Below, piece by piece: positions 17,184 to 26,088 of a DNA stretch of 64,000 bases. How positions within the stretch are numbered: position 1 is the stretch's first letter; every line of letters starts with the position of its first letter. Source of the stretch: Limnoglobus roseus. GTDB taxonomy: Bacteria > Planctomycetota > Planctomycetia > Gemmatales > Gemmataceae. Position numbers and translations under genes: made by a program. The stretch spans positions 4,464,001-4,528,000 of the forward strand of contig NZ_CP042425.1 in the NCBI RefSeq assembly GCF_008254045.1. The letters are read 5' to 3'. The notes below the pieces were generated by a model that had not been told where the DNA came from, ran no database searches, and worked only from the letters and a program-made list of their open reading frames with translations.

Positions 17184-20100
17184 ATTAGCAAGCATCATTG
17201 GCTGAGTTCGCTCAAGGCGTCGCTGACCGGTCGCTGCCGCCCGATCCAATCCCGTTCGACCCGCCCGTCGTCCACGGCCCGTCCCGGCCCGCTGTCCGTG
17301 GGAATACTGGAGGATCGCCTCGCGCCGGCCGTCCTCACGGTCAACAGCTTCCAGGACACGGCCTCGTCGTCCGATGCATACCTGTCGCTCCGCGAGGCCA
17401 TCGCCATCGTCAACAGCGAGACGTTGCCCGCCAGCCTGAGTGGCGGAATCCTCGGCCAGATCAACGGCCCGCTTCACGACGACGGCGTCGACACCATCCG
17501 GTTCGACCCGGACCTCTCCGACCCGATCGTCCTCGGCAGCGGGCAACTTACGCTGAGCGTGCCCAGCAGCACGTCGATCGTGACCATCGACGGCGGGCTG
17601 TTCGGGGTGACGATCGACGGGAACAACGCCAGCCGGGTGTTCTCTGTCGCGGCCGGGGTCGAGGCGACCTTCTCCGACCTGACGATCATCAACGGAAAAA
17701 CAGGCCTGGTGTTTGACGGGGTGGGCGGCGGGGGCATCCGGAACGCCGGCAACCTGACCGTGGTGCGGGGCACGTTTACCGGCAACACATCGTCCGGGGA
17801 CATGGGGACCGGCGGCGGCGGGGCCATCGGCAATGCCGGCACGCTCGCGGTGATCGACAGTTCCTTTACCAACAACGTCTCGGACAACAACACGAGCGGT
17901 GGGAGCGGCCTGTACAACGAGGGGACCGCCACCGTCGTGGGCTCGACGTTCTTTCAGAACGGGGCCGTGAACGGGTCGAATGGCGGCGCGATCGCGATCG
18001 GTTCGGGACAGGTCTACGTGCTCAACAGCACCTTCTCCGCGAACACCGGAATCTACGGGTCGGCCATCTTCGTGGGCATCGGCGACGCACTGACGGTCGT
18101 CAACAGCACCTTCGCCAACAACGAGGACGGCGGGTTCGGCGGCAATGGCGTGATCTACACCATCGGGGCGGTGACCGCCATCAACTCGGTGTTCTCGGGG
18201 AACACGGCCGGCGGCGGGCCTGGGACCGCCATCGACTCGGACAACGGCGGCCCGGCCGCGCAGACCATCAACAATAGCTACAACACCGGCGTCGTGCTCG
18301 CCCCGCTGGCGGACAACGGCGGCCCGACCCGGACCCGCGCCCCGCTGCCGGGCAGCCCGGTGATCGGGACGGGTGTCGCCCCGACCACCATCAACACCCC
18401 CGTGACCAGTACGGTCACGCCCACCGTAATCGTGGGCAACGCGACGGCACTGGTCGTGGTCCCCGGGTACACGGTCATTCTCGTCGGCACCGAGCAGATG
18501 CTCGTCACCGCCGTCAGTGGCAGCACGCTGACCGTCGTCCGGGGTTACAACGGCACCACCGCCGCCACCCACGACGAGGACGACGCCGTTTACCCGGCCA
18601 CGGATCAGCGGGGCGTCTCGCGGCTGACGAACGGGATAAGCGACATCGGCGCGTTCCAGTCCACTTCCGTCCCACAGACACCCACGCCGACCGTTACCAC
18701 CCCCGCGGCGGCACAAACCGTCCCCGGCGGCGACTTCGTCATCCAGGGCACCGCAGAAGCGGGCAGTCTGGTCCGCGTCTACCACGACGTGAACAACAAC
18801 GGCGTCATCGACGTCGGCGACATGGTCGTCGGCACGCAGCAACTCGGCGTGGGCATCACGAATTACGCGATCACCACGCCGTTGATGTCGGGCGCGGCGA
18901 ACAATTTCCTCGCCACGGCGACCGGCGTTGATATCGAGTCCGCTCCGGCGAACGTGCCGACCCTCACGGTCGCCGCGCTGAGCATCGAGAGTTCGACGGC
19001 CCCCGCCGGGATTTTCGGCCAGTTGTATAGTTTCGCGCCGGCCGTTTCGGGGGGCGAGCCGGGGTACACGTTTAGCGTCTCCGTCGGCTCGTTGCCCGAC
19101 GGCTTGACCCTGAACCCGAGCACCGGCGTGATCTTCGGGACGCCGACCGCGGTGGGCACGTCCTCCTTCACCCTGTCGGTCACGGACGCCGGTAGCAGCA
19201 CCGACACGCAGGCGTTCACCCTGAGGGTGAACGCGGTCCCCGCCCTCACCGGCAGTGGGAATCCCGTTAACGCCAATTCCGGGGGCACGGCGGTCGCGGT
19301 CGATCCGAACCTGACCATCGCCGCGAACGGCCTGGCGACGCTCGCCACCGCGACGGTGAGCATCACCGCCAACTTCGATTCCACCGAGGACGCCCTGCTG
19401 TTCACGAACCAGAACGGGATCACCGGCAGCTACAACGCCGCCAGCGGCATCCTGACGCTGACCGGCACGGCCTCGGTCGCCGACTACCAGACCGCCCTGC
19501 GGTCGGTCCGTTATCGGAACACCGACGGGGCGTCGCCCGGCACCGACCCGCGGACGATTTCCTTCTCGATCGCGCCGGCCGTCTTTAACCCGGCCAACGG
19601 CCACTTCTACGAGTTCGTCACCGCGTCGGGCATCAGCTGGACCAACGCCGCGGCCGCGGCCGCGGCTCGGAGTATCTTCGGCCTCCAAGGCTACCTCACG
19701 ACGCTGACGTCAGCCGAGGAGAACGCCTTCGCCTTTGCCAAGGTGAACGGGCTGGGCTGGATCGGGGCCAGTGACGCCGCCGTCGAGGGCGAGTGGCGGT
19801 GGACGGGCGGCCCAGAGGCGGGTACCCAGTTCTGGAGCGGCGGGCCGGGAACCGGCAAGGGCGCGGCGGGTACGCCGGTCAACGGTGCCTATTCCAACTG
19901 GGCAGACGGCGAACCGAATAACGCCGGCGACGAGGACTACGCGCACTTCCAGCCCAGCGCGATGTGGAACGATTACCCGGATACCGCCATGGTCAGCGGC
20001 TACGTCGTCGAGTACGGCGGGTCGGCGGGCGACCCCGTCCTTCAGGTCACCTCGCAAACGCAGGTCAACGTCGTGGTGTCCACGGCCGCGCCGCTCGTCA

Positions 20101-23100
20101 CCAGCCCGGCAGCCGCGCAGGTCGTCAACGCCGCCACCTCCACCGTCGCGGGGACGGCCGAGGCCGGAAGCTTGGTCCGCGTGTATGTCGATGTGAACAA
20201 CAACGGCGTCATCGACGCCGGGGACGCCGTCGTCGCCACGCAGCAACTCGCGGCCGGAACGGCCTTCTCGATCACCGTCCCGCTCACCCCGGACGCGGCG
20301 AACAACTTTCTCGTCACGGCCACGCTTTCGCCGTCTGCGGAATCGTCTCCGACGGACGTGCCGACCATCATCGAGGACTCGACCGCCCCGGTCACGCCCA
20401 CGGTCTCCAACCCCACGGTGCCGCTGAGCGTCAACGCGGCTATGTTCCCGATCGCGGGCACGGCCGAAGCCGGCAGCCTGGTGAAGGTGTACCGCGATGT
20501 GAACAACAACGGCGTCATCGACGCCGGCGACGCCGTCGTCGGCACGCAGGTCGCCGCCACCGGGTCCTACTCGATCGCCGTGCCGCTGACCGCGGACACG
20601 GCGAACGACTTCCTCGTCACCGCCACCGACGCCGCCGGCAACGAGTCCGTCGTCGCCGACGTGCCGACCATCACCGAGGACTCGACCGCCCCCATCGGCC
20701 CGACCGTTAGCGATCCCACGGTGCCGCTGAGCGTCAACGCGGCCACGTTCCCGATCGCGGGCACGGCCGAAGCCGGCAGCCTGGTGAAGGTGTACCGCGA
20801 TGTGAACAACAACGGCGTCATCGACGCCGGCGACGCCGTCGTCGGCACGCAGGTCGCCGCCACCGGGTCCTACTCGATCGCCGTACCGCTGACCGCGGAC
20901 GCGGCGAACGACTTCCTCGTCACCGCCACCGACGCCGCCGGCAACGAGTCCGTCGTCGCCGACGTGCCGACCATCACCGAGGACTCGACCGCCCCGGTCA
21001 CGCCCACGGTCTCCACCCCCACGGCTCCGCTGAGCGTCAACACCGCAACCTTCGCCGTCGCAGGTACTGCCGAGGCCGACAGCCTGGTGAAGGTGTACCA
21101 TGATGCGAATAACAACGGCATCCTCGACGCCGGCGACACCGTCGTCGGCACTCAGCAACTCACCCTCGGGGCCACGGCTTACGGCATCACGGTGCCAATG
21201 GACCAGGACGCGGTGAACGCCTTCCTGGTGACTGCTACCGACGCCGCCGGCAACGAGTCTGTTGTCGCGGTCGTACCGCTCATCACCGAGGACTCGACGG
21301 CCCCGGCCATGCCGAGCGTCAGTAGCCCCGCCGCTGCGGTCACGGTCAATGCGCCGTCCTTCCTCGTCACCGGCACGGCCGAGGCCGGGAGTTTCGTGAC
21401 GGTGTACGTAGATGCCAACAATAACGGCATCCTCGACGACGGCGACACGATTGCCGGTACCCAGCAACTGGCTCTCGGACTGACCGGCTACGACATCACG
21501 GTAACCCTGACCCCGGACGCGGTGAACGCGTTCCTGATCACGTCCACCGACGCCGCCGGCAACGAGTCGATCGTTGCCATCGTGCCACTCATTACGGAAG
21601 ACTCAACGGCCCCCGTCGCTCCGACGGTGAGCGGTCCCGCTATTGCGGTCACGGTCAATGCGCCGTCCTTCCTCGTCACGGGCACAGCGGAGGCGGGGAG
21701 TTTCGTGACGGTGTACGTGGACGCCAACAATAACGGCATCCTCGACGACGGCGACACCGTCGCCGGCTCTCAGGAGCTCGCGCCGGGCGTGACCAACTAC
21801 GCCATCACGGTGGCTCTCACCCAGGACGCGGTCAATCATTTCCTGGTCACATCCACCGACGTGGTCGGCAACGTTTCCGCCGCGACCGTGGTGCCGCTCA
21901 TCACCGAGGACTCAACGGCCCCGGCCATGCCGAGCGTCAATACCCCAGCCGCTGCGGTCACGGTCAACGCCGCAACCATTCTCGTCGCGGGGACGGCGGA
22001 AGCCGGGAGTTTCGTGACGGTCTACGTAGACGCCAACAATAACGGCATCCTCGACGACGGCGACACGATTGCTGGCACCCAGCAACTCGCGCCGGGCGTG
22101 AGTACCTACTCAATCACGGTGCCCCTCACCCAGGACGCGGCCAACCCGTTCCTGGTCGTGGCCACCGACGCCGGGGGCAATGTCTCGGTCGCAGCCGTGG
22201 TGCCCCCGATCACCGAGGACTCGACGGCCCCGGCCGCTCCGAGTGTCATCACCCCCGCCGCTACGATCACGGTCAATGCTGCGGCCTCTCTCGTCGCGGG
22301 GACGGCGGAAGCCGGGAGTTTCGTGACGGTCTACGTAGACGCCAACAATAACGGCATCCTCGACGACGGCGACACGATTGCTGGCACCCAGCAACTCGCG
22401 CCGGGCGTGAGTACCTACTCAATCACGGTGCCCCTCACCCAGGACGCGGCCAACCCGTTCCTGGTCGTGGCCACCGACGCCGGGGGCAATGTCTCGGTCG
22501 CAGCCGTGGTGCCCCCGATCACCGAGGACTCGACGGCCCCAGCCGCCCCGAGCGTTAGCAGCCCATTGACCACGACCGCGATCAATGCCGAGGCCCTTCC
22601 CATTACGGGCACGGCGGAAGCCGGGAGCCTGGTGACGGTGTACGTGGACGGCAACGGCAACGGGATTCTTGATGACGGCGACACCGTCGCCGGCAGCCAA
22701 CAGCTTGCGCCGGGTGAAACCGCTTACGCTATCACGGTGCCCCTGGCTCCGGACGCGGCCAACCCCTTCCTGGTCACATCCACCGATGCGGCGGACAACG
22801 AGTCCATCGCCGCGGTCGTGCCCCTCATCTCCGAGGACTCGACGAACCCGCCAGCCCCGACCGTCAGCAGCCCGACGGCCGCGCAAACGGTGGACGCGGC
22901 CAATCTAACCCTCACGGGGACGGCCGAAGCCGGGAGTTTGGTGACGGTGTACCGCGACGTGAACGGCAACGGCATCCTCGACGCTGGCGACACCGTCGCC
23001 GGCACCCAGCAACTCGCGCCGGGCGAAACCGCCTACTCGATCACGGTGCCCCTGGCCCCGGACGCGGCCAACCCCTTCCTGGTGACGGCCACCGACTCGG

Positions 23101-25370
23101 CCGGTAACGAGTCGATCACGACTGTCGTGCCGGCCATCACCGAGGACTCGGCGAACCCAATGGCCCCGAGCGTCGCCACTCCATCGACCGCAACCACAGT
23201 CAACGCCGCGACCCTCTTGGTCACGGGCACCGCCGAAGCCGGGAGTTTGGTGACGGTGTACCGCGACGTGAACGGCAACGGCATCCTCGACGACGGCGAC
23301 ACCATCACCGGCACCCAGCTGCTCGCGGCGGGTGAAACCGCTTATTCGATCACGGTGCCGCTGACCCCGGACGCGACCAACCGCTTCCTGGTGACGGCCA
23401 CCGACTCGAGCGGGCACGGGTCCATCGCGACCGCCGTGCCAACTGTGACGGAAGACTCGACGGCCCCGGCCGCCCCGAGCGTCAGTACCCTTGCGACAAC
23501 AATCAATGCCGCAACCATCCCCATCACGGGCACGGCCGAAGCGGGGAGCCTGGTGACGTTGTACGTGGATGCAAACGGCAACGGCATCCACGATGACGGC
23601 GACACCGTCGCCGGCACTCAGCGACTCGCGCCGGGCGTGACGGCTTACTCGATCACGGTGCCCCTGGCCACGAACGCGGCCAACCGCTTCCTAGCGACCG
23701 CCACCGACTCGACCGGCAACGAGTCCATCGCCGCGGCCGTGCCGCTGATTGCCGAGGACTCGACCGCCCCGACAGACCCGACCGTCAGCAGCCCGACGGC
23801 CGCGCAGTCGGTGGACGCGGCCGACCTCGCCGTCACAGGGACGGCCGAAGCCGGCAGCCTCGTGACGGTGTACCGCGACCTGAACGGTAACGGCATCGTC
23901 GATGCTGGTGACACGGTCGCCGGCACCCAGCAACTGCCTTCAGGCATGACCCCGTACTCGATTCAGTTGTCGCTCACCCAGAACGCGGCCAACCACTTTC
24001 TGGTCGTCGCGAGCGACGTCGCCGGCAACACGTCCACGGCCGCGGTCGTGCCAACCGTCACCGAAGACTCGACGGCCCCGGCCGCTCCGACCATCACCTT
24101 GCCGTCGACGCGCGTTTCGACGATCGACCAAACCTACGTCTTGACCGGCGTGGCCGAGGCCGGCAGCCTGGTCACGGTGTACATCGACGCAAACGGGAAC
24201 GGGGCGATCAACTCGGGCGAAGTGGTCGTCGGGACGAGTCAACTCGCTCCGGACGCGACGGTGTATCGGATCACTATTTCACTCGCCCTCAATGCGGAGA
24301 ACCACTTCCTGGTCACGGCTACGGACGACTTGGGGAAAGTTTCGCCGACGACGGCCGTTCCGAACATCGTTCAGGGCAGCCTCGACCCGAGCGTTCCGCT
24401 GGTCTTCTCGGTCGGGTCGGACGAGGGCGGCCAGATCGCCCAACTGTACAACGCCGACGGGACCATCCGGTTGAGCATCACCCCCTTCCCCGACAGCACG
24501 GGCGGCGTTCGGGTGTCCACGGCCGACGTGAACGGGGACGGCGTCCCGGACCTGGTCGTCGGGACCGGCCCCGGCGTCATGAACCAGGTCAAGGTGTACG
24601 ACGGGCGGACCGGGGCTGTGCTGGCCCAGATGACCCCGTTCGAGGCGAGTTTCACCGGCGGGGTGTTCGTTAAGGCCGCCGACCTGAACGGCGACGGGAA
24701 GGCAGACCTGATCGTCACCGCGGACCAAGGCGGCGGGGCGCGGGTAAAAATCTTCGACGGGGTGACGGGTGCGGTCCTCGCGAATTTCATGGGGATCGAC
24801 GACCCCGACTTCCGGGGCGGGGCGCGGGTGACGACGGGCGACGTCAACGGAGACGGCATCCCCGACGTGATCGTGGCGGCCGGCTTCGGCGGCGGCCCCC
24901 GGGTCAGTATCTTCGACGGGGCGGCCCTCCGGGCCGGGACCGTTCAGCGGATCGCGAACTTCTTTGTCTTCGAGGACACTCTCCGGAACGGCGTGTACAT
25001 CACGGCCGGCGACATCGACGGCGACGGCTTCGCGGACGTGGTCGCGGGCGGCGGGCCGGGCGGCGGGCCGCGGGTCTTCGCCATCTCCGGGAAGGACCTC
25101 GTGGAAACCGGTGCCCAGGTCCCGGTCGCGAACTTTTTCGCCGGCGATCCGACCACCCGGAACGGCATCCGGGTGGCCACCGCCGACCTCGACCTGGACG
25201 GCCGCGCGGACCTGATCATCGGCTCCGGCCGAATGGACGGCTCCGAGGTGTTGGTGTACCTGGCCAAGAACATCGCCGCCGACGGCACGCCTTCCACGTT
25301 TATGGACTTCGACGCATTTAATGGGACGGACTCAATGGACCCGTTCACCGGAGGCGTGTTTGTGGGCTAA
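17184..25370 (+). CDS. Giant secreted adhesin-like protein: beta-helix, C-type lectin, 14 tandem Ig-like repeats, FG-GAP propeller
   Basis: About 2,730 residues. A basic N-terminus carries the planctomycete-type motif LEDRLAPAVLTV. Next come a right-handed beta-helix region (repeated NSTF/GNTA rungs, 17.6-18.3 kb), one Ig-like repeat at 18.7 kb and a He_PIG-type putative Ig domain (LPDGLTLNPSTGVIFGTP, 19.0 kb). A C-type lectin domain follows (19.6-20.0 kb: WIGASD, YSNWADGEPNNAGDEDYAHF). Then 14 tandem repeats of about 102 residues run from 20.08 to 24.39 kb, each with a D-x-N-x-N-G-x-x-D-x-GD calcium-type loop. A C-terminal FG-GAP propeller resembles the one ending at 2263, and the tail is FTGGVFVG. 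The role is inferred as carbohydrate-binding, calcium-stabilised adhesin. No ATG lies between the preceding stop and LEDR; ATT at 17184 is preferred (GGAG six bases upstream), with GTG at 17106 or 17145 as alternatives. Confidence 0.85.
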   Translation: MSKHHWLSSLKASLTGRCRPIQSRSTRPSSTARPGPLSVGILEDRLAPAVLTVNSFQDTASSSDAYLSLREAIAIVNSETLPASLSGGILGQINGPLHDDGVDTIRFDPDLSDPIVLGSGQLTLSVPSSTSIVTIDGGLFGVTIDGNNASRVFSVAAGVEATFSDLTIINGKTGLVFDGVGGGGIRNAGNLTVVRGTFTGNTSSGDMGTGGGGAIGNAGTLAVIDSSFTNNVSDNNTSGGSGLYNEGTATVVGSTFFQNGAVNGSNGGAIAIGSGQVYVLNSTFSANTGIYGSAIFVGIGDALTVVNSTFANNEDGGFGGNGVIYTIGAVTAINSVFSGNTAGGGPGTAIDSDNGGPAAQTINNSYNTGVVLAPLADNGGPTRTRAPLPGSPVIGTGVAPTTINTPVTSTVTPTVIVGNATALVVVPGYTVILVGTEQMLVTAVSGSTLTVVRGYNGTTAATHDEDDAVYPATDQRGVSRLTNGISDIGAFQSTSVPQTPTPTVTTPAAAQTVPGGDFVIQGTAEAGSLVRVYHDVNNNGVIDVGDMVVGTQQLGVGITNYAITTPLMSGAANNFLATATGVDIESAPANVPTLTVAALSIESSTAPAGIFGQLYSFAPAVSGGEPGYTFSVSVGSLPDGLTLNPSTGVIFGTPTAVGTSSFTLSVTDAGSSTDTQAFTLRVNAVPALTGSGNPVNANSGGTAVAVDPNLTIAANGLATLATATVSITANFDSTEDALLFTNQNGITGSYNAASGILTLTGTASVADYQTALRSVRYRNTDGASPGTDPRTISFSIAPAVFNPANGHFYEFVTASGISWTNAAAAAAARSIFGLQGYLTTLTSAEENAFAFAKVNGLGWIGASDAAVEGEWRWTGGPEAGTQFWSGGPGTGKGAAGTPVNGAYSNWADGEPNNAGDEDYAHFQPSAMWNDYPDTAMVSGYVVEYGGSAGDPVLQVTSQTQVNVVVSTAAPLVTSPAAAQVVNAATSTVAGTAEAGSLVRVYVDVNNNGVIDAGDAVVATQQLAAGTAFSITVPLTPDAANNFLVTATLSPSAESSPTDVPTIIEDSTAPVTPTVSNPTVPLSVNAAMFPIAGTAEAGSLVKVYRDVNNNGVIDAGDAVVGTQVAATGSYSIAVPLTADTANDFLVTATDAAGNESVVADVPTITEDSTAPIGPTVSDPTVPLSVNAATFPIAGTAEAGSLVKVYRDVNNNGVIDAGDAVVGTQVAATGSYSIAVPLTADAANDFLVTATDAAGNESVVADVPTITEDSTAPVTPTVSTPTAPLSVNTATFAVAGTAEADSLVKVYHDANNNGILDAGDTVVGTQQLTLGATAYGITVPMDQDAVNAFLVTATDAAGNESVVAVVPLITEDSTAPAMPSVSSPAAAVTVNAPSFLVTGTAEAGSFVTVYVDANNNGILDDGDTIAGTQQLALGLTGYDITVTLTPDAVNAFLITSTDAAGNESIVAIVPLITEDSTAPVAPTVSGPAIAVTVNAPSFLVTGTAEAGSFVTVYVDANNNGILDDGDTVAGSQELAPGVTNYAITVALTQDAVNHFLVTSTDVVGNVSAATVVPLITEDSTAPAMPSVNTPAAAVTVNAATILVAGTAEAGSFVTVYVDANNNGILDDGDTIAGTQQLAPGVSTYSITVPLTQDAANPFLVVATDAGGNVSVAAVVPPITEDSTAPAAPSVITPAATITVNAAASLVAGTAEAGSFVTVYVDANNNGILDDGDTIAGTQQLAPGVSTYSITVPLTQDAANPFLVVATDAGGNVSVAAVVPPITEDSTAPAAPSVSSPLTTTAINAEALPITGTAEAGSLVTVYVDGNGNGILDDGDTVAGSQQLAPGETAYAITVPLAPDAANPFLVTSTDAADNESIAAVVPLISEDSTNPPAPTVSSPTAAQTVDAANLTLTGTAEAGSLVTVYRDVNGNGILDAGDTVAGTQQLAPGETAYSITVPLAPDAANPFLVTATDSAGNESITTVVPAITEDSANPMAPSVATPSTATTVNAATLLVTGTAEAGSLVTVYRDVNGNGILDDGDTITGTQLLAAGETAYSITVPLTPDATNRFLVTATDSSGHGSIATAVPTVTEDSTAPAAPSVSTLATTINAATIPITGTAEAGSLVTLYVDANGNGIHDDGDTVAGTQRLAPGVTAYSITVPLATNAANRFLATATDSTGNESIAAAVPLIAEDSTAPTDPTVSSPTAAQSVDAADLAVTGTAEAGSLVTVYRDLNGNGIVDAGDTVAGTQQLPSGMTPYSIQLSLTQNAANHFLVVASDVAGNTSTAAVVPTVTEDSTAPAAPTITLPSTRVSTIDQTYVLTGVAEAGSLVTVYIDANGNGAINSGEVVVGTSQLAPDATVYRITISLALNAENHFLVTATDDLGKVSPTTAVPNIVQGSLDPSVPLVFSVGSDEGGQIAQLYNADGTIRLSITPFPDSTGGVRVSTADVNGDGVPDLVVGTGPGVMNQVKVYDGRTGAVLAQMTPFEASFTGGVFVKAADLNGDGKADLIVTADQGGGARVKIFDGVTGAVLANFMGIDDPDFRGGARVTTGDVNGDGIPDVIVAAGFGGGPRVSIFDGAALRAGTVQRIANFFVFEDTLRNGVYITAGDIDGDGFADVVAGGGPGGGPRVFAISGKDLVETGAQVPVANFFAGDPTTRNGIRVATADLDLDGRADLIIGSGRMDGSEVLVYLAKNIAADGTPSTFMDFDAFNGTDSMDPFTGGVFVG
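20080..24390 (+). repeat. 14 tandem repeats of about 306 bp (Ig-like, EF-hand-like loop)
   Basis: The units share the scheme GTAEAGSLVTVY, DxNNNGILDDGD, GTQQLAPG, ITVPLTPDAANxFLVTATD, ITEDSTAP. Neighbouring units 2 and 3 (from about 20395 and 20696) and units 7 and 8 (from about 21918 and 22222) are nearly identical at DNA level. This indicates recent local duplication or gene conversion; others have diverged. Copy number is likely variable between strains. Confidence 0.85.
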
Positions 25371-25547
25371 TCCGGATATCTAAAGTTGAACGGTTATGCT
25401 CCGCGACTTGGCCGACATCCCAGCCATTGCAACCCATGCAGTCGTCGGCTGGGCCCTGCCCACATGGGGGGGCAATGGCCAAGGAAGGCCGATCAAGGAC
25501 GCCTACGGTGATCTGGACTCTGGCTGTAAACAGGTATTACAGTTACT
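25371..25547. other. Spacer between adhesin gene and recombinase debris
   Basis: No gene, hairpin or RNA recognised here; the sequence marks the switch from the surface-protein region to mobile-element remnants. Confidence 0.4.
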
Positions 25548-25730
25548 CTACAACTTTTTTCCCACAGCTGTTATGTCGCAAACGCCCCACGGGTATCGCA
25601 AGCGTGCGGCGGTCGTCCGGACCGTGTCAAACTGCTGGTCAGGGCTACGGCTGTTCTGAGCACGAGTGCTCATGCGGCCGTACATGATGAGCTGATACGG
25701 CAGGGTTGGGTCATACTTGCGTGGGAGCAT
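25548..25730 (-). pseudogene. Serine recombinase N-terminal stub
   Basis: The 60-residue frame contains MYGRMSTRAQNSRSPDQQFD. That is the start of the resolvase/invertase catalytic domain of large serine recombinases (Y-x-R-x-S-T with the nucleophilic Ser, then SPDQQ). The reading frame stops after about 60 residues (VGKKL), so the remaining catalytic domain and the DNA-binding part are missing. Its ATG overlaps the end of the small upstream gene, as in intact recombinase operons of this bacterial group (recalled, not checked). It is a decayed element and not functional. Confidence 0.6.
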
Positions 25731-25968
25731 GGTGTGAACTCTTCTCCGTTGGCGTGACGGCCCGAGCCACGCGGGCGGCGATGGCTCGGGCGACGTGGTG
25801 AATGAATCGATCCCGCAGGCGCCGGCGAACCGCGTCGGCCAACCGGGTGCGATCCGCGTCCGCCGGGTCGGCCGGGAACGCGTCCCGGCCGTCGGCGATC
25901 CGATCGGCCCAGCGGGCGAGCTGCTCGTCCGTCATCGGTTGCTGCGGGAAATCCTCCGGTCGGGGCAT
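25711..25968 (-). CDS. Small hypothetical protein preceding serine recombinase
   Basis: 85 residues from ATG 25968, which has GGAGG six bases upstream; an ATG at 25989 is less well placed. The sequence is MPRPEDFPQQPMTDEQLARWADRIADG followed by an Arg/Ala-rich helical segment (DAVRRRLRDRFIHHVARAIAARVARAV). No known domain is recognised; it looks like a short helical, basic protein. Its 3' end overlaps the recombinase stub by 20 bases, so the two were probably a translationally coupled pair in a mobile element. It may still be expressed although its partner is broken. Confidence 0.55.
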   Translation of the reverse strand: MPRPEDFPQQPMTDEQLARWADRIADGRDAFPADPADADRTRLADAVRRRLRDRFIHHVARAIAARVARAVTPTEKSSHHAPTQV

Positions 25969-26088
25969 GGGCGTCCTCCGCGGGCGCACGCCACGACCGA
26001 GAGCCGCACCGGCCGGCTCGGCCGGTAGGCATGCGCGCCGTGTGTAGAAGGGAAAATTGCTGAGAAGTTCGGCCGCGGCGGAACGGGG

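Noticed and set aside
17103..19688. Long antisense open frame (about 860 codons) opposite the giant adhesin gene
   Set aside because: Translation is Arg/Gly/His-rich low-complexity sequence typical of the complement of a high-GC repeat gene, and the sense strand has clear domains.
20080..24390. CRISPR array
   Set aside because: The repeats are about 306 bp, coding and in frame; there are no 25-45 base repeats with unique spacers anywhere in the window.
25396..25659. 87-codon frame after the adhesin gene
   Set aside because: No domain, no ribosome site, and it overlaps the better-supported serine-recombinase stub on the other strand.
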